Assembly (NCBI GenBank): GCA_021234155.1 | Contig: JAJEKV010000056.1 | Span: 2,523,330 to 2,587,329 of the forward strand | DNA: 64,000 nucleotides | Direction: 5' to 3' | DNA from: Isoetes taiwanensis | Lineage: Eukaryota; Streptophyta; Lycopodiopsida; Isoetales; Isoetaceae | In this document: piece after piece, positions 36,001-48,888 of the stretch | Position numbering within the stretch: position 1 is the first letter of the stretch | Layout: every line of letters begins with the position of its first letter | Notes under the pieces: generated by a model | Told to the model about the DNA's origin: nothing | Seen by the model: the letters and a program-made list of their open reading frames with translations, nothing else | The model's database searches: none | Made by a program: the position numbers and the translations under genes

Positions 36001-36408
36001 CCCAAATTCAAGAACTCTTGTAGTCGCTTAAGCTCGCTAACTCCCGAGGACTCATTCGGTACGGGGCTTTGCCGGGTAGGCTTAGTACCCTTCAAGAGTT
36101 ATCTCACATTCCACCCCTAAAAGGAGGAAGCTTGTGGATCTCATCCGAAAAAAGATCGCTAAATTCTCAAGAAGGGTAGCAATGTCCGATGGTAAAGCGC
36201 CGATTACTTGTCAGCCGCTTGGAGTCCCACTCAAGGGAAGCAAGTTTAATGAGGCAAAGAAGTTCATTTCTCAGTATAGCTTTTCCTAGCCGCTTTATTG
36301 ACATTGATCGCATAGCGGAGTGTAATGAATCACCTTTTATTGTCACACGTGCTCCATTAGCGGGCGCTGAAGGTGACCTCCCCGCTTCTCACACAGCCTA
36401 TGTGGGCC

Positions 36409-36654
36409 CTAGCGCACGCTTAAAAACTCCATTCCCACAATAAGATCATATTTGCCAATGTCCATTAACTCGCACCCAAGGTAACCGGTGCACCGGCAAA
36501 ATGTGATTTTAAGGTTAATACTGGCGCCATGAGTGTGTCCGATCTTACCGCTAGCTAATGTGACCGGCTTAGGCTCTCTCAATGTTTCCAAATACCGCAG
36601 ATTCGGCCATTCTAGGAGAAGCAAAATTATGCGCATACCCCCGCGGTCCATCAA
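36409..36654 (-). pseudogene. Aspartic protease fragment (gypsy)
   Basis: The frame contains KPVTLASGKIGHTHGASINL and ELMDIGKYDLIVGMEFLSVR. The phrase D-L-I-V-G-M-x-F/W-L is the second conserved block of retroelement proteases. The first, catalytic block is damaged. Confidence 0.7.
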
Positions 36655-38935
36655 AATTATGAAGGGCTTACTGCCTACTTGGCCTATTGTAGAAATAATG
36701 TATATCGACTTTCAACAAGGTTCTGCTTCTATAGCGGCAAGAATATGAGACGCACCATGAATGTACTCGAGCCTCGCCTTCCGCAAAGAAGATTGGACTC
36801 CAAATCTTCCCAATCCAGCCTCGGCCATGGCCAGTTGAGCAGCGATCAAGGGACGCACGGACAATTCGCATGAAGTGTCCAGGCCTCATGCACCGTAGCA
36901 TGCCTTATCCCGCTGAGCTGTTCTCTCCGCCTCTTTAGGAATGGACTGTAGGAGGCCCCGAATTTCCTTGCCAAAGATTGTTCTCGCTTATCCGGGCGGC
37001 CGAAAAGCAACTTTCTTCTCCCCAAGGCCCATAAGAATTGTGTTTGAGAGGGCCCCCTGACTTGGCTTAACGGGGTTTGTAAGGTGTGGACGGCCGTGGG
37101 TCGCGTAAGGAACAGTGTCGCGATAATCGGGCTCCTTTGGCGTGTCTTCCTCTAGGCTTAATGCCTTAGCTTCCGCCTCAAGCATCGACTTTGGGTCGAT
37201 AGCCTTGACCATCCGCTTAATAGATGGGGCCAACCCTTCAATGTAGCCCTCTACTGCTTTTTCTCATTCATTCCCGACACATACAACCTCAAACGCATGA
37301 ATTGCCGCTGTAGGCCTGCACGGACATGCCCTTCTGCTCCAACCCAGAAAGGTCCAATCTGTTGGCATTTGTGCGCCACGAGGCACGTAATGCGATTTAA
37401 AAGCCTTAGCAAACTTCCCCAACTTGCATCCGCTTCTATCCGTGTGTTTAGCTCAAGCGTAACCCTTCCACCAAATACGGGCAGCTCCGTAAGGTTCGTG
37501 GTGGCGACCTTCCCTCATCTTTCTCTGCCATTCCATAGGACTTCCCGAATTCCTTCATTTCGGCCCAACCAAGATTCCGCTGCTCAAGCCTCCTCTCGAT
37601 TTCCCATCAAACCGAGCCAACTTCCTGGTTCTTCCATATACTAGTGATGGTCAGATCAACGGTTTTTCGGTATTCCTTATCCTTACGCCTTTGAATGATC
37701 ACTGCCCGATAGCGAGGACCCCAAGAACCGTAAGTGGTTGAATGTGAGGAAGCGGCGCTTATCCTTAGAGGAACTTCGATGACGCTTTAGCATGAGTCCT
37801 CCTCCTCATGCATGTGCAGTGGCTAGCTCTGGGAGGAGATGGTCATTTGTGTGTGGACTCAATGGTCGCGAGGTAATTCCGTCCGGCCTCCCGTATGTGG
37901 CGCTGGATTGGTATGCAACACATAAGCCCTCAGAATCCCGCCGAAGTTGCCTTTTCATTAACATCAATTCCTGCTCAGGTGATTTTTACCGGGCGCTTGG
38001 AGGGTGTTTGCCAAGCGGCTACGCATAACCGCCTATAGGAGTCATTCATGAATATATAAGCAGATTTACATTAATGTGCAATCCCTTTTAAGTTAATTGA
38101 ACAAAAGTATATACAAACGGAAGACAATATTTGTATTTCATTCAAGTTGATTATAACAACGGGTTGATTGATACATGGATTGAGACAAGAGTAGGTATGA
38201 TACAATGGGAACTTTTAAAGTTCCCATCGCACACAACAGAACCACAAAGAACGAAAACACAACGGAAGAGACCAAGCCTAGGGGTTGGCGAAGGGGTACG
38301 TGATCGCGTGAAGCGGTACTCTCCCCGCATGTTCTGGGACGAAGTTTATAGCGCGCCCAAGCTTGGACAATGATTGCTTGGTACTCCCATGTTGGGCTGA
38401 TAATCGGGAAGGTTAAAGAGCCTTCGATCGCATAAAAAGAGTTGCCAAAGATGGTCGCTATGCCCCCTCGAAGGCTTCGCGGCACGGTCATATTCCAAGA
38501 GTCCCGTGTACGCATTACTGGGTCATCTTCAGATCCTCGAAAGCTCGATCCCTAAGGATGTTAACTATCTCCAGCCCTTTGTCAGGGTCGTAGAGTTCCC
38601 CTGGTGGCGGTGGTTCGGTTTCATAGCCTTCCTCCCACTCGATATTCACCATATCTCTCACCATAGTCCCGGGTCCATGCCCGGATCGCCCCTCCTAACC
38701 ATGTCGGTGATTCTTTCCTCATACTCCCAAATGGTTTCCTCTGCAACATAGTTGGATTGAATAGAGAACATTTGGTAATTCCACTATACCCTAAACTTTA
38801 ATGCTTTGGAAGAGGATGTCATAAAAAAAACAATTTAGTTATACTCATCAAGAAAACTTTGTATTTAATAAGTAGATAAGGTACACATTTTTCAATATGG
38901 TTTAAACAATTGCCAATCCAAAATCTCATAACAAC

Positions 38936-39080
<145 letters not shown>

Positions 39081-39103
39081 AAAATTTATATAGCACCCTT
39101 AGT

Positions 39104-40520
39104 TCAGGAACTAGGCCCTGCCTCTTTATCCTTAGCCCTAGGAGGTGGTGGAGGCGGTCGGTGTCGCAGCAGAGCTACCCCAGGGTCCACGGTGGCCGCC
39201 GCAACAGATGCAACCTCTGGTGGATAGGCAACGGCCAATGGGGCTGCCGTGAGGAGCTTCATGCCCATCCAAGGCGCAATATCCTGGCCCAAGGCCGTAA
39301 GGGCAAGATCCCGTCGTACGAGTACATACGTAAACGTACGATAGGGAAGCTTCTTGTGGGCGGGCGAGTGTAGTAAAAGTGCACGGAGGGCCCACCATGA
39401 AGCTTCAGCCTCCCCCCCTAAGTCCCGGCTATAAAGAGAACCCGCCTGTTTTGAAGGCCGATAAAAAGAAACGGGTGAGGTGGTTACCCAAAGACCTTCC
39501 CTTGCGAGTTTCAGATGCGGCCACTTCCTTATCCAAGTCCATGGGGACTTCTTCCTCCTTGAGCTCTGCTGCTTCCTCCTTCTTATGCGCAGGGTTATGA
39601 TATAAATCTTCACCCTCATCATCCGAGCTCTGAGGGAATCTCAACCATATTAATGTTTGGGACGTGAGGTCCCATAGCCGTGAAGGCATCTGGTGCAGGT
39701 TGCGAAGCTGGTTCCTGCATCACGAAGTCGCGAAGACGTAATAGAGTCTCCGCCGGCTCTAGGGTCTCCTGACGGAACTGCAGCAGCTGGTGCACCTCCG
39801 GAGGAAGCTCGGTAGAAGTGAAGTCGATGAAATCATCCATACAATACTCCGCAAGCTCATAAAGTACATGGTCTTTGCGCTATGCCTAAATCCGCCACCA
39901 CGCGATACGCCCGTATAATATCATCCAAGAGAAGGTATTCCCGCCTCGTGATAAATAACTCGAAGGTCGTTTAACCCCGACAAGCCTATAGATTGGTCAC
40001 GGCGCTGGTAGCTCCTCTCGCTAGCTCTTTCCAACGCCAAAGTCGCCCATTCCTATATGCTCGCCATCCCTCCTCGGAGGATTCCCGCAGCTTGCCCTTC
40101 TCTCACGGGGGCAAGGTTTCATCCTCAACGTATTGGTCCATGAGGATGGCTAGAGCGAAAGTAGCTTCCGTGATATCGCTGCCCCTCGATGCCGGACCAC
40201 CCCAGTAGGTGTTTACCCCATCGGAGTTTCCCCTTCAAGACGCCATAAGCATGTGTGTCCCCCGCCTAGCATCCGGCCGAACTATCTCCCTTTCCAAATA
40301 CAAGTGGGGAGGATCCCTAGAGGAATACACAGGAAGCATTTCCTCCATGTAAAGTCAAGGAATCCGCATAGTCCGGATGTCACCGATGTTGGCAAGGAGA
40401 TCTATGCGTTGGCATAGCAAAGGTCGCAAGCAGTCGAAGGGAACCTCAGGATCCCATTTCTCTCCATCAAGGTACCAGCAAAGAAGGTCTGCCCAAGCGG
40501 CGCCATGGCGCTAGAAGGGA
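39104..40520 (-). pseudogene. Unidentified decayed ORF within the gypsy element
   Basis: With a few stops and shifts, the minus strand can be read as one protein from about 40510 to 39104. Phrases are WDPEVPFDCLRPLLCQRIDL, YSSRDPPHLYLEREIVRPDA, ITEATFALAILMDQYVEDE, REYLLLDDIIRAYRVVAD, DDFIDFTSTELPPEVHQLL, KKEEAAELKEEEVPMDLDKE and [20 protein letters not shown], ending with a Pro-rich stretch. It is not Gag, Pol or a protein I recognise. The style (acidic, helical, with a retroelement-like setting) recalls accessory proteins of plant retroelements. Confidence 0.4.
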
Positions 40521-40749
40521 GGAGAGAGGAAAAGAAGCGCTTAAAATAACCCTACAAATCCCCTTTTAAACCCTCTTAATAAAGTTTATGTCAATTTTTA
40601 TTTTAATTTTAACATGAAAAAAACATTAAACTTTTAATTCAAAATAAAAGCTTTTTATTAATTATCACAAAAAAAAAAAAAAATGTACAAATGCGGATCC
40701 CCGCAAGTAGGCTAAAAGGTTGCTCCCCGTATCCCACGGGCGAGGGCTA

Positions 40750-41360
40750 AATCCTTAGGGATTATGGTGACCCTCTTTTATGTGGATAGCGCAAAGGTTG
40801 GCATCACTAAAAGTGCTACCAAGTAGGCTTCAAAGCCTCTTGAGCCCAAAATTGCAAAGGTCCGGAAACGAGATCGGTCTTAAATTGCCGTGGCGATCTC
40901 CCCGCATCAGCCTCCTAAAAGGCAGCTTTCCCGATCGTAAGGTCCGGTGGATCTTCGAAATTTGGCGGATCTCCCCGCGAATGCCACGGTACCGGTCGGA
41001 ACCGATGAGGCTTCCGGCCATGCGTCGAGGCCCCGACGATGTTGGCACCGCCTTAGCCCCAACAACCGCCGAGTTATCCACTTCACTCCGCCCGGGCCGG
41101 AGCTGGTCTTCTTCCCAAAAAGCCCCGGCCAGCCTTTAACTTATCCTTGTATTGATCGCCGCCTTATGAGCAACTCCCCTTCCTTCGAGCTTAACGGGCC
41201 GGATGCGCTTGGTTTTGGGTTCGAGCCACTCCCGTGATGCACCTCCTCCCCGTTGGTCCCGGCCGATCTTGTCGGTCCCGGCCTCTTGTTCAACTTCTCG
41301 CGCTCTTCCCCGAGCTCTCCTTAGGTCTTCTTGGATCTGAGCAAAAAGTTGGGTCATGGC
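40750..41360 (-). pseudogene. Gag N-terminal region (gypsy), decayed
   Basis: Minus-strand phrases MTQLFAQIQEDLRRARGRAR near 41300 and FKTDLVSGPLQFWAQEA near 40850 fit the N-terminal Gag of chromovirus-type gypsy elements. Further Gag-like sequence lies at 36.9-38.0 kb. The frame is lost to indels. Confidence 0.5.
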
Positions 41361-42666
41361 ACGGCGATTAAGTTCAGCGTGGTACCTTTTGTGGTCATGA
41401 GACCCATATCTATCTCAATAGTGGTCGATAGTCTATGCTAATGTCGGGGATTTCTCCCCATACAAAGCTGTTGGAACCCTCATGCCATTGGTATGGGGAA
41501 CCTCAATGGCTCTTGCCATCGATGACGGCAAAGCCGCTCCGAGGTACCCGGTACTCCTACCGCCGCCGTGGTCGCATCAGCTCAATTTCCGGTGGTCGCC
41601 TTCCCCGCAAAACCCCTAATCCGGGCCTCCTCGGCCCGACATCTTCCTCCTCCGTATGGCCTTCTTGTTCGAGGATAAAATTTGATGAGCATCATCACCA
41701 TATCGTTGCTCAACAAGGGTATAGGGAGCCGGGCGTGAGGTTCACCGGATGAGGAATGGCTCGAGAAGTGATAGACAGATATGGAATCCTATCATTGTTC
41801 TCAAACCTATTGACCAGCTCATCCAACAAGATGTCGATGAGGGCTGGGTCAAGAGCTATGTGCTTAGCAATCATGGCGTGAGATCTCCACGATGCTCATG
41901 GTGGACGGGTCCCGAGCTCTTGGTAATAGCCATAGGGAATAGTGAGGCGCCGGGCGCTAAGAGGATGGCGAGGGGGCGCTTAGGAGGCACAAAGCACAAG
42001 GGCGCAGATCAAGGTCCGTCCCGGCATGGCGGCGAGGGCGGCTCAGCGTTGGAGGCGCTGAAGCAAAAGCAAATGACGTAAAATGGTTTGCTAAACGGCC
42101 AATTAACTTTTAAAATTTCAAATTTTTTTCTTATTAACTTCAAAATTTTATTATTAAAAAATATACGGCGGAAATACGCCACACATACGGCCTGGTAAAT
42201 GTATGGCATTATACGGGTTTCGCGCCTCGACCGGGTGTCGCCAAAATACAAGCGGGCGCCTCGAAGTTGACTGGGCGGGGTCCGCGTTGACTCGAAGGCG
42301 GACGGGTAGGCCGACAAAGATTTCGGGCGCTTCTAACTTGATCGCAGCGACAAAAAGCAAGCGGGCGCCCGACCATTTTTGGGCCCGCCCTTGACTATTT
42401 TTCGCCTCGAGTTGGATCTGTTCTAGGGTAATTCGAAAGCGCCCAATCCAATGGAGCCATCATCTTTGTCATTTGAGTTACCCATCGGCACCCGCTAGGC
42501 CTCCAATCTTGGCCCCTCCACTTCAAAGCTACAATCTCTTAACTTAACCTAACACCAAACCAAACAACAAAGAGAACTAACGACACATTGACTTAGCCTC
42601 CTCTTAACTACCGGGTACTACGAAGTTAGTGTTTGGCGGTGCTATGATTTCAACAACCGAAATCAC

Positions 42667-42679
42667 GGCTCTGATACCA
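42667..42679 (-). promoter_or_regulatory. Primer-binding site, initiator-Met tRNA
   Basis: The minus strand reads TGGTATCAGAGCC two bases from the LTR edge, the standard primer site of plant gypsy and copia elements. Confidence 0.88.
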
Positions 42680-42681
42680 CT

Positions 42682-44279
42682 CGTGGCGGACGCCCTCAAT
42701 ATATATACGACCCTCTGACGATATACATACGGGATTCTTTCCCATCCATGGCGATCATCTCACCATGAGCGTGGCCCTCCGCCTATTTCGGCCATCTATG
42801 AAATGAGGCCCAAGAAGGACACGAAGGGGTCATTCGCCCACGCCTTCAATGGGACTCCTACGTCGCGGAAGCATGAATACAAGGGTTAGCACACAAAGAC
42901 GAATATACATAAATAACCACCAATGGAAGGGTGGCACATCCATCCAAAATACCAACGCATAGAATATGCATCTAATCCTAAGAAAACACCCAAACCCCTG
43001 TGTTCTACCCCCTACTCGACTCCCGTGGGATCGACCGACGGGGCCTCAAGAGATCGCGCAGATCGAAGTCTTGGCATGGCGCTATCTGGCGTAGAACATT
43101 GGCTAGGGTTGTCCACTCCATCCGCCCCCCCTGTGCACACTTTGCGATGGGTCAATTCATGCTATGGCTTCGCTTATAGCCTTCCTCGAGACGCACTCGT
43201 GGCATCACCCTCCGAGCCTACCCGTGTTCATGGCGCTTTGGTCCGATGAGAGGCAGCCTGGGAGGCGCCCCTTCCGTAATCACAAGTGGTTCCATGGGTG
43301 AGCTAGAGAATACGTGGCCGCATCACACCCCCGATCCGCATCTCCCACTTACTCACCCTAAATCTACTCAAAGTGCATGGTGCTCCATACGGATCACACC
43401 ACTACACCTGTGGAGTGTCGGACCCATACCCGCCCCTCAACGTGGACCGGCCATCGCCTAGCCCACTCGTGGGAGTCTCAGAGCCTTGTATGCTCATGCA
43501 AGACCCCACCCCTCATGTCACCACAGTGTTCCTTGTCCGTGCTGCCGCACCATAGCATCTAGGACCCCGTGGGTTCTTGTGCACAAAGCCGCAAGTAATG
43601 GGACTTTACAGTATGCCATCTAGGAGCATACTACTGCATTACACGGTTCGCAGGCCTCTACCCCCGCAATCCCCCGCTTTAGTCGATCAAACAAAGAATT
43701 AACAATCCATCCTTTCGAAAAGAACCAAAATTGAATATAAAGAGAACTTGTTTGTACAAACAAGGGTTAGTTTCTATGACTGAATTACAAAAAGAACAGA
43801 GAAGGACGGACACAACCAAGTGTTAACTAGAATTCACATAGCCACCTACCCGATTTCTGGCTGACTCATTCCCATGGGGCCTCCATCTCCTCGGCGGTTG
43901 AAGATTCAAATGTGGCTTCACAGGACGACCGTATGGCGGTTCTCATCGGTGGTTGATGGCGCCCGACTCCCCGCCTTCCTTGGTCGATCTTCGTGAGTCA
44001 ATCCCGTGGATAGGGGTCAAGTTGGCATCCAAACTTGGCAATCCCCATGCTACCCAATCGATTGGGGCAGGTGGCGCCTTCCCAATTGGTAATTATCCTA
44101 ATTTCCTAGGTTATAGGTTATTATTAATAATGTGTTAAATTAGCATAGCTAATTTAATCCTTTGTAAGGTTGCAATTAAGTTCCCATACCCCCATGGTAG
44201 CGTACCTTTAGGGAGTGACGTGCTTGTATTTGTACGTGTCCCGTATAGTAGACCGTATAAATACGTGGAACGTCACATT
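42682..44279 (-). repeat. 5' LTR of the 13.2-kb gypsy element
   Basis: Aligns with 31066-32674. The promoter-type phrase GTATAAATACG lies close to its upper edge and on the minus strand reads CGTATTTATAC. It is followed by GAACAC (44280-44285), the right copy of the duplication. Confidence 0.88.
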
Positions 44280-44285
44280 GAACAC

Positions 44286-45961
44286 TGTACCATTTAGCTC
44301 TTCATCCTTTAGTTCGCTTACAACCCGAACACCCTCTGCTGCTTTCGGATTTGTTGTCATGATTGATTGCCATCTGTGCAAATCAGCTCTAATTTATGAT
44401 GCTTTATGCTCCATCAACTCAATCTTTCTTTTGATATCATTTTTCCTATCCTCGTTTGCTTGCAATCGTTGCTTGCATCTATCAAACCTAGTTGATGTTG
44501 CAGCCAACCATTCCTTCACAAGTCTGCCATAGTCTGCAAAACAAAATACTACGTATATGTCAGCCTCCTAACATAATAAGCCACGTACTGATGGAAGACC
44601 ACAATCACACACCACACAACACAAGGTACTCTCTACACACCACCACATACCACACACCACACAATATATGCTGCACAGTACACACCACACAACACGCTGT
44701 GGTAGTGGCAAGGAGTGGTGGGACATTGTGCAGGGTGGTGAAGTGTGGTGGTGGTGGTGGTGGGGTGTTGTGGTGGTGGGGTTTGGTGGTGGTGGGGTGT
44801 GTAGTGGTGGTGGAGTATGTGGTGTGGTGTGGTGGTGGTGGAGTATGTGGTGTGGTGTGGTGGTGGTGGAGTGTGGTGTGGGACATGGTGGAGTGTGGTG
44901 ATGGGGTGGTGGTGGGGTTTGGTGGTGGTGTGGTGTGGTGGAGTGTGGTGGTGGTGGATTGTGGTGTGGGACATGGTGGAGTGTGGTGGTGTGGTGTAGT
45001 GGTGGTGGAGTGTGGTGGTGGTAGAGGAGAGGTGTGGTGTGGGACATGGTGGAGTCCGGTGGTGTGGTGTGGTGGTGGTGGAGTGTGGTGGTGGGAGATG
45101 GTAGAGTGTAGTGGTGGGAGATGGTGGGGTGTGGTGTGGGACATGGTGGATGCCAACAACTCACCACTCACCAGACCACACATACCTCATCTATCATTCT
45201 GGCATCCATTGCACGAAATGCCTCACAGATGGCATCATAGAGATACAACATGACAATACAGCCAACATGATGCAAAATGGTAGTAGACATGCCTGATTCT
45301 TGAAGTGGATTTGAGGTTACCTTTTCTGTGTTGATAGAAACAATCTAGGTCAAGCTTGAGATTTTTTTCTGTTGTAACACAACTAATAATTGAATATACC
45401 TGCAATGGCATGTTTTGGTCTCAGAATATTGCTCTGCTTTTCTGTTTTGATTGTGAGTTCAGATTGAATGTGTGGTCTAGAGGAACTTGATTTGGTTATC
45501 ATCTTCATCATCCTGTCACTTTTACTATTTTCCTCCTGGTCAGGTTGGGTTTGCCTATGCTTTCTCTTAGGTCTAGAAGAACTGGCCTCTGCTTTCTCAT
45601 CGGGAGTTTTATAATAATCCGAGAAGCTCTTCCAATTAACAGCCTCCCCTTTTATGTGCAGATAATAAGCCAATGCCCAGGTTCCAGGAGCCATTCCACC
45701 CCATGTATGTGGCTTCCCTGTAATTCTTTTGTAAATTTTCATGAACTCTTTGTATTGTTCATTGCTCAGATTCTTCAACCTGTACAAGAAAACATATGCC
45801 TTAATTTTTTAGTTTGAACAAACATATGGGGGAAAATATATGTAGCCAGATTTATTTGGAACTCTGTCACCCCAAAGCTTCTTTAGGTCTTTATGGGGCA
45901 CAATCTCTTGTTTGAGGAGAGATTTCATCGTGTAACTAGTGGCATTCAATTCTGACTCCAT
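44286..45961 (-). pseudogene. 5' part of the coiled-coil/RING gene, split by the gypsy element
   Basis: Minus-strand exons of the locus that continues at 31065. The ATG at 45961 begins MESELNATSYTMKSLLKQEI, then KDLKKLWGDRVPNKSGYIYF, an in-frame TAA, and RLKNLSNEQYKEFMKIYKRI with GKPHTWGGMAPGTWALAYYL (45787 to about 45415). A small exon near 45185-45290 reads YDAICEAFRAMDARMIDE with a GTATGT donor. An exon from about 44533 reads DYGRLVKEWLAATSTRFDRC and KQRLQANEDRKNDIKRKIEL, then an in-frame TAA, then ADLHRWQSIMTTNPKAAEGV to the insertion point. The protein is basic and helical, with no family I can name. Two stops and a frame difference across the insertion suggest a dead gene, although mis-chosen exon borders could cause some of these. 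Confidence 0.55.
44700..45152. repeat. G-rich minisatellite in an intron
   Basis: About 450 bases of GTGGTGGTGGAGTGTGGTG and GTGGGACATGGTGGAGT units, all in an intron of the split gene. The plus strand is almost free of C. Long frames across it are low-complexity artefacts. Confidence 0.9.
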
Positions 45962-46259
45962 TAGGGTTCAATCGGCAAGAAGCGGCAAAAAAACAGAAGA
46001 AGAGGTGATTATTTCTTAATTCAAAATGAGGGACAATGATGTGGCATAAAATTCAAAATAACCGACGCTCATTAATTCGCACCCCCGCAATCTCTGCTTC
46101 GGTATGCACCACCCGATTCTACCACAAAGGTGGTGCCAAAATGTGGCGTCAAAATGCACGTTTTTGATACACCGCAGCGTGCTTTTACCCACAAGTACTG
46201 GTGTGGGCCTCTCGTGAGCCTAGGATTGACTTGCTGTTGATGTGTCAGCTTAACGTGCA

Positions 46260-47695
46260 TCAGAGCATCTGCATCCCATAGCTGCGAAAGAAAGTAGCAT
46301 CTAGGTACAGCTTAAGTGCCTTATGATCTTTCTTCGTCCTTACATGTACGCATCTGTTTGCCTGTACACCCCAGCGTGAGAACCACTGAGCTTGCTTGTC
46401 CTTCCAGCAGGCTTTCAGGCGTTGGGTACCCATCGCCATGGCCAAAGCAAGGTTGGGCAAATGTGTATCACCCATAGCGACCACCTTCTGGAAGTAAATG
46501 ATATGGCGTTCCAATGCAGCCCGTTGAAGGGGTAGAAAACATGTCTCCTGGAGTAGGATCTGGTATGGAACTGTGGGCTTTACCCCAAGGGCTCGTGCCA
46601 AGCAGGCTTTCTGCACCTGCTCGAGGTCATTCCAGGTGTTGAGGGATATCACTGGACCCCACACTTCTGCCCCATACAAAAGGACCGGCTCGACCAAGGC
46701 CGGAAACAAGTGTGACTGGTGGCCCCAGGCATACAACTCTGCCTTGTGGCTATTGTTCTGCATGGCATATAGTGCTTTCCAACCCGCCGTGACCCGCAAC
46801 CTGATGGCAGCATCCCAATGGGTGGTAGTAGAGAACTCGATCCCCAAGTACTTGTAGGTCAGAGCCATCTCTACATCTTGTCCCTGGTAAGTGAATGAGG
46901 GAAGCCTTGGCTGATGGGATGATGAAACTAGCAACACCCTAGTTTTGGCCAAGTTAACTCGCATGCCAGTGAATCGGCAAAAAGTGTCAAAAGCATCCAG
47001 GTGGCGTTGCATGTCCTCTGGAGTATAGGCCAGGAGGTTGACATCGTCAACATATATGAGTTGCCGGATTGTGTGATGCATGAGATGGGCGCCCGCACCT
47101 CCATGCTCAGAGAGCCAATCTTCTAGCTTGTCAATGTATAGGCCAAAGAGTGTGGGGGAGAGGGGGCAACCCTGACGCACTCCAATACTACTGATTACCG
47201 GTTGTCCCGACGATGTGATACGGCCTGAGCATGCCTCGTATAACCTATATACTGCATTCTACAAGTCAAGGGGCCGCAGTCTGTCCCATAACCTGTCCCG
47301 GGGCACTGTGTTAAAAGCTTTTGCGAAATCCACGAAACAACAGTACAGATTTTGTCGGTGATTCCTGCTATTCTCAATCAATGTGCGCAGAGTGAAGATA
47401 TGATCAATGGTGGAGTGCCTGGGCCAAAAGCCTGCCTGTGTGAGAGCTCGCACATCTGCCTCCTCTGCCCATATTGTCAGCCGCTGCTCAAGGATGCCAG
47501 CCAATAGCTTTGCAAAGAGAGAGCTGACCAAAATAGTACGATAGTTCGGGCATTGAGGGTCCCCTGCCTTGTATATGGACACAACTCTACTAGTGGTTCA
47601 CTGCGGAGGGAAGCCTTCTTGCAATGCTTTATTGAATAATGCCGTGAGGACAGGCACCAATGGAGGCCCAGTCCATTTCAGAAGGATGCTGGATG
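46260..47695 (-). pseudogene. LINE reverse transcriptase, 5'-truncated
   Basis: Non-LTR reverse transcriptase on the minus strand. 47582-47259 carries YRTILVSSLFAKLLAGILEQ, RALTQAGFWPRHSTIDHIF and YCCFVDFAKAFNTVPRDRLW. A TAG near 47262 follows, then 47180-46260 carries RQGCPLSPTLFGLYIDKLED and the catalytic LIYVDDVNLLAYT, and it ends TFFRSYGMQML. In-frame sequence also continues upstream to about 47695 (LLKWTGPPLVPVLTALFNKA) before the element is cut. Endonuclease and ORF1 are absent, as is usual for 5'-truncated copies. It is the best-preserved member here of the family also found at 17215-20557 and 1763-2518. Confidence 0.85.
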
Positions 47696-47984
47696 TACCA
47701 GGATCACATGAGCAAAGACGAGGCTTTTAATTGTCTGTCCCACTTTTTCTTAATTAGGATTGTCAAAACCCATGAATCTCTTTCTAAAGATAGCTTGGCG
47801 TCTTGGTGTGACGCAAGTGGCTACTTTTGCGTTGAAGATCAAAAATCTAAATCTGTACTTCTGGATTCATCCAATGATAAAGAACCACCAGTTTTAAGGT
47901 TAAAACATACTATTAGTTAGAATTGAAATTAACTTAACTAGTTTCAAGTAGAGAATGAATTAGTAAACTCCCAGAAGCTTCACA
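47694..47984 (+). repeat. Possible short LTR before a gypsy fragment
   Basis: The sequence from TGTACC (47694) to CTTCACA (47984) ends two bases before a TGGTATCAGAGC primer site, so an LTR end is expected there. The left edge is a guess from the TG and the end of the LINE; no second copy is in the window. Confidence 0.35.
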
Positions 47985-47986
47985 TT

Positions 47987-47998
47987 TGGTATCAGAGC
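47987..47998 (+). promoter_or_regulatory. Primer-binding site, initiator-Met tRNA
   Basis: TGGTATCAGAGC on the plus strand, followed by a leader and the Gag sequence. Confidence 0.8.
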
Positions 47999-48417
47999 TC
48001 TAGGTTTTTTAGATCTTGTGGGAAGAATACTAAAGATTTATATTTTTGATCACAGAGATATCATTGAAATTGCTTCTGACGAAGAGGAGAAGGAGAATTC
48101 TGAGCATGAGAGTGTTGACAGCAACGCTGATATTCTGAAAAACATGATTTTTTATGATGATTGGAATAAGGAGACAAGGAAGTTTATTCCCAAAAGTTAC
48201 TCCATATGATCTAACCTTAGAAGAAACAGCCTTTGAGGCTCTAGATATCATGAACTTGGTTTTATAATTGTAGTAACAAAGGATCATTAATATAAGTTTA
48301 TCTTTGAATGTATTAAATAGCATAATTGCCATGATTAACTGGTTTATATAAGGATAAGATCTTGCTTTACATTAATTCTTAAGGTGAATTTGTTAGCAGG
48401 CCAATTTGAATAACCAT

Positions 48418-48848
48418 GAAAGAGGGCAATGAAGGACAAGCTGCATTGGCCCAAGTTTTGGGTCAAACCCTACAAGGGATCAATTAGAATATGCACTTTT
48501 ACAGCAACAAGTGTCACAAGCGAGGGACGTGGACATGGAAGAAGTTAACAAAGTCATGAAAGGTATCAAGCAAGAGCTTTTTACGGGCAAGAATGTTACT
48601 GGGGATGACGCTGACGCATGGTTGAGAGGGATAGAGTTCTATTTTGAAGTGAAGCAAACACCTGCAATGCGAAAGGCAGTTATAGCAGATTTGCTATTGA
48701 TTAGTAATGCCAAATTATGGTGGGATGATTATAAGAAGATGATCCTTGCCACTTACGAGTTACCCGCTTTGTGATAATTCTTTCCATCAATCCCATTTGG
48801 GGACTTCCTATGTAAATTTTTATATATTAATAATAATATATACTCTTA

Positions 48849-48888
<40 letters not shown>

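Noticed and set aside
44492-45253. 253-codon plus-strand frame and several His/Pro-rich minus-strand frames
   Set aside because: Low-complexity translations of the G-rich minisatellite in an intron.
45788-45840. Possible 44-base intron after the first block of the split gene
   Set aside because: The phases do not agree with the following block; reading through with one in-frame TAA fits better.
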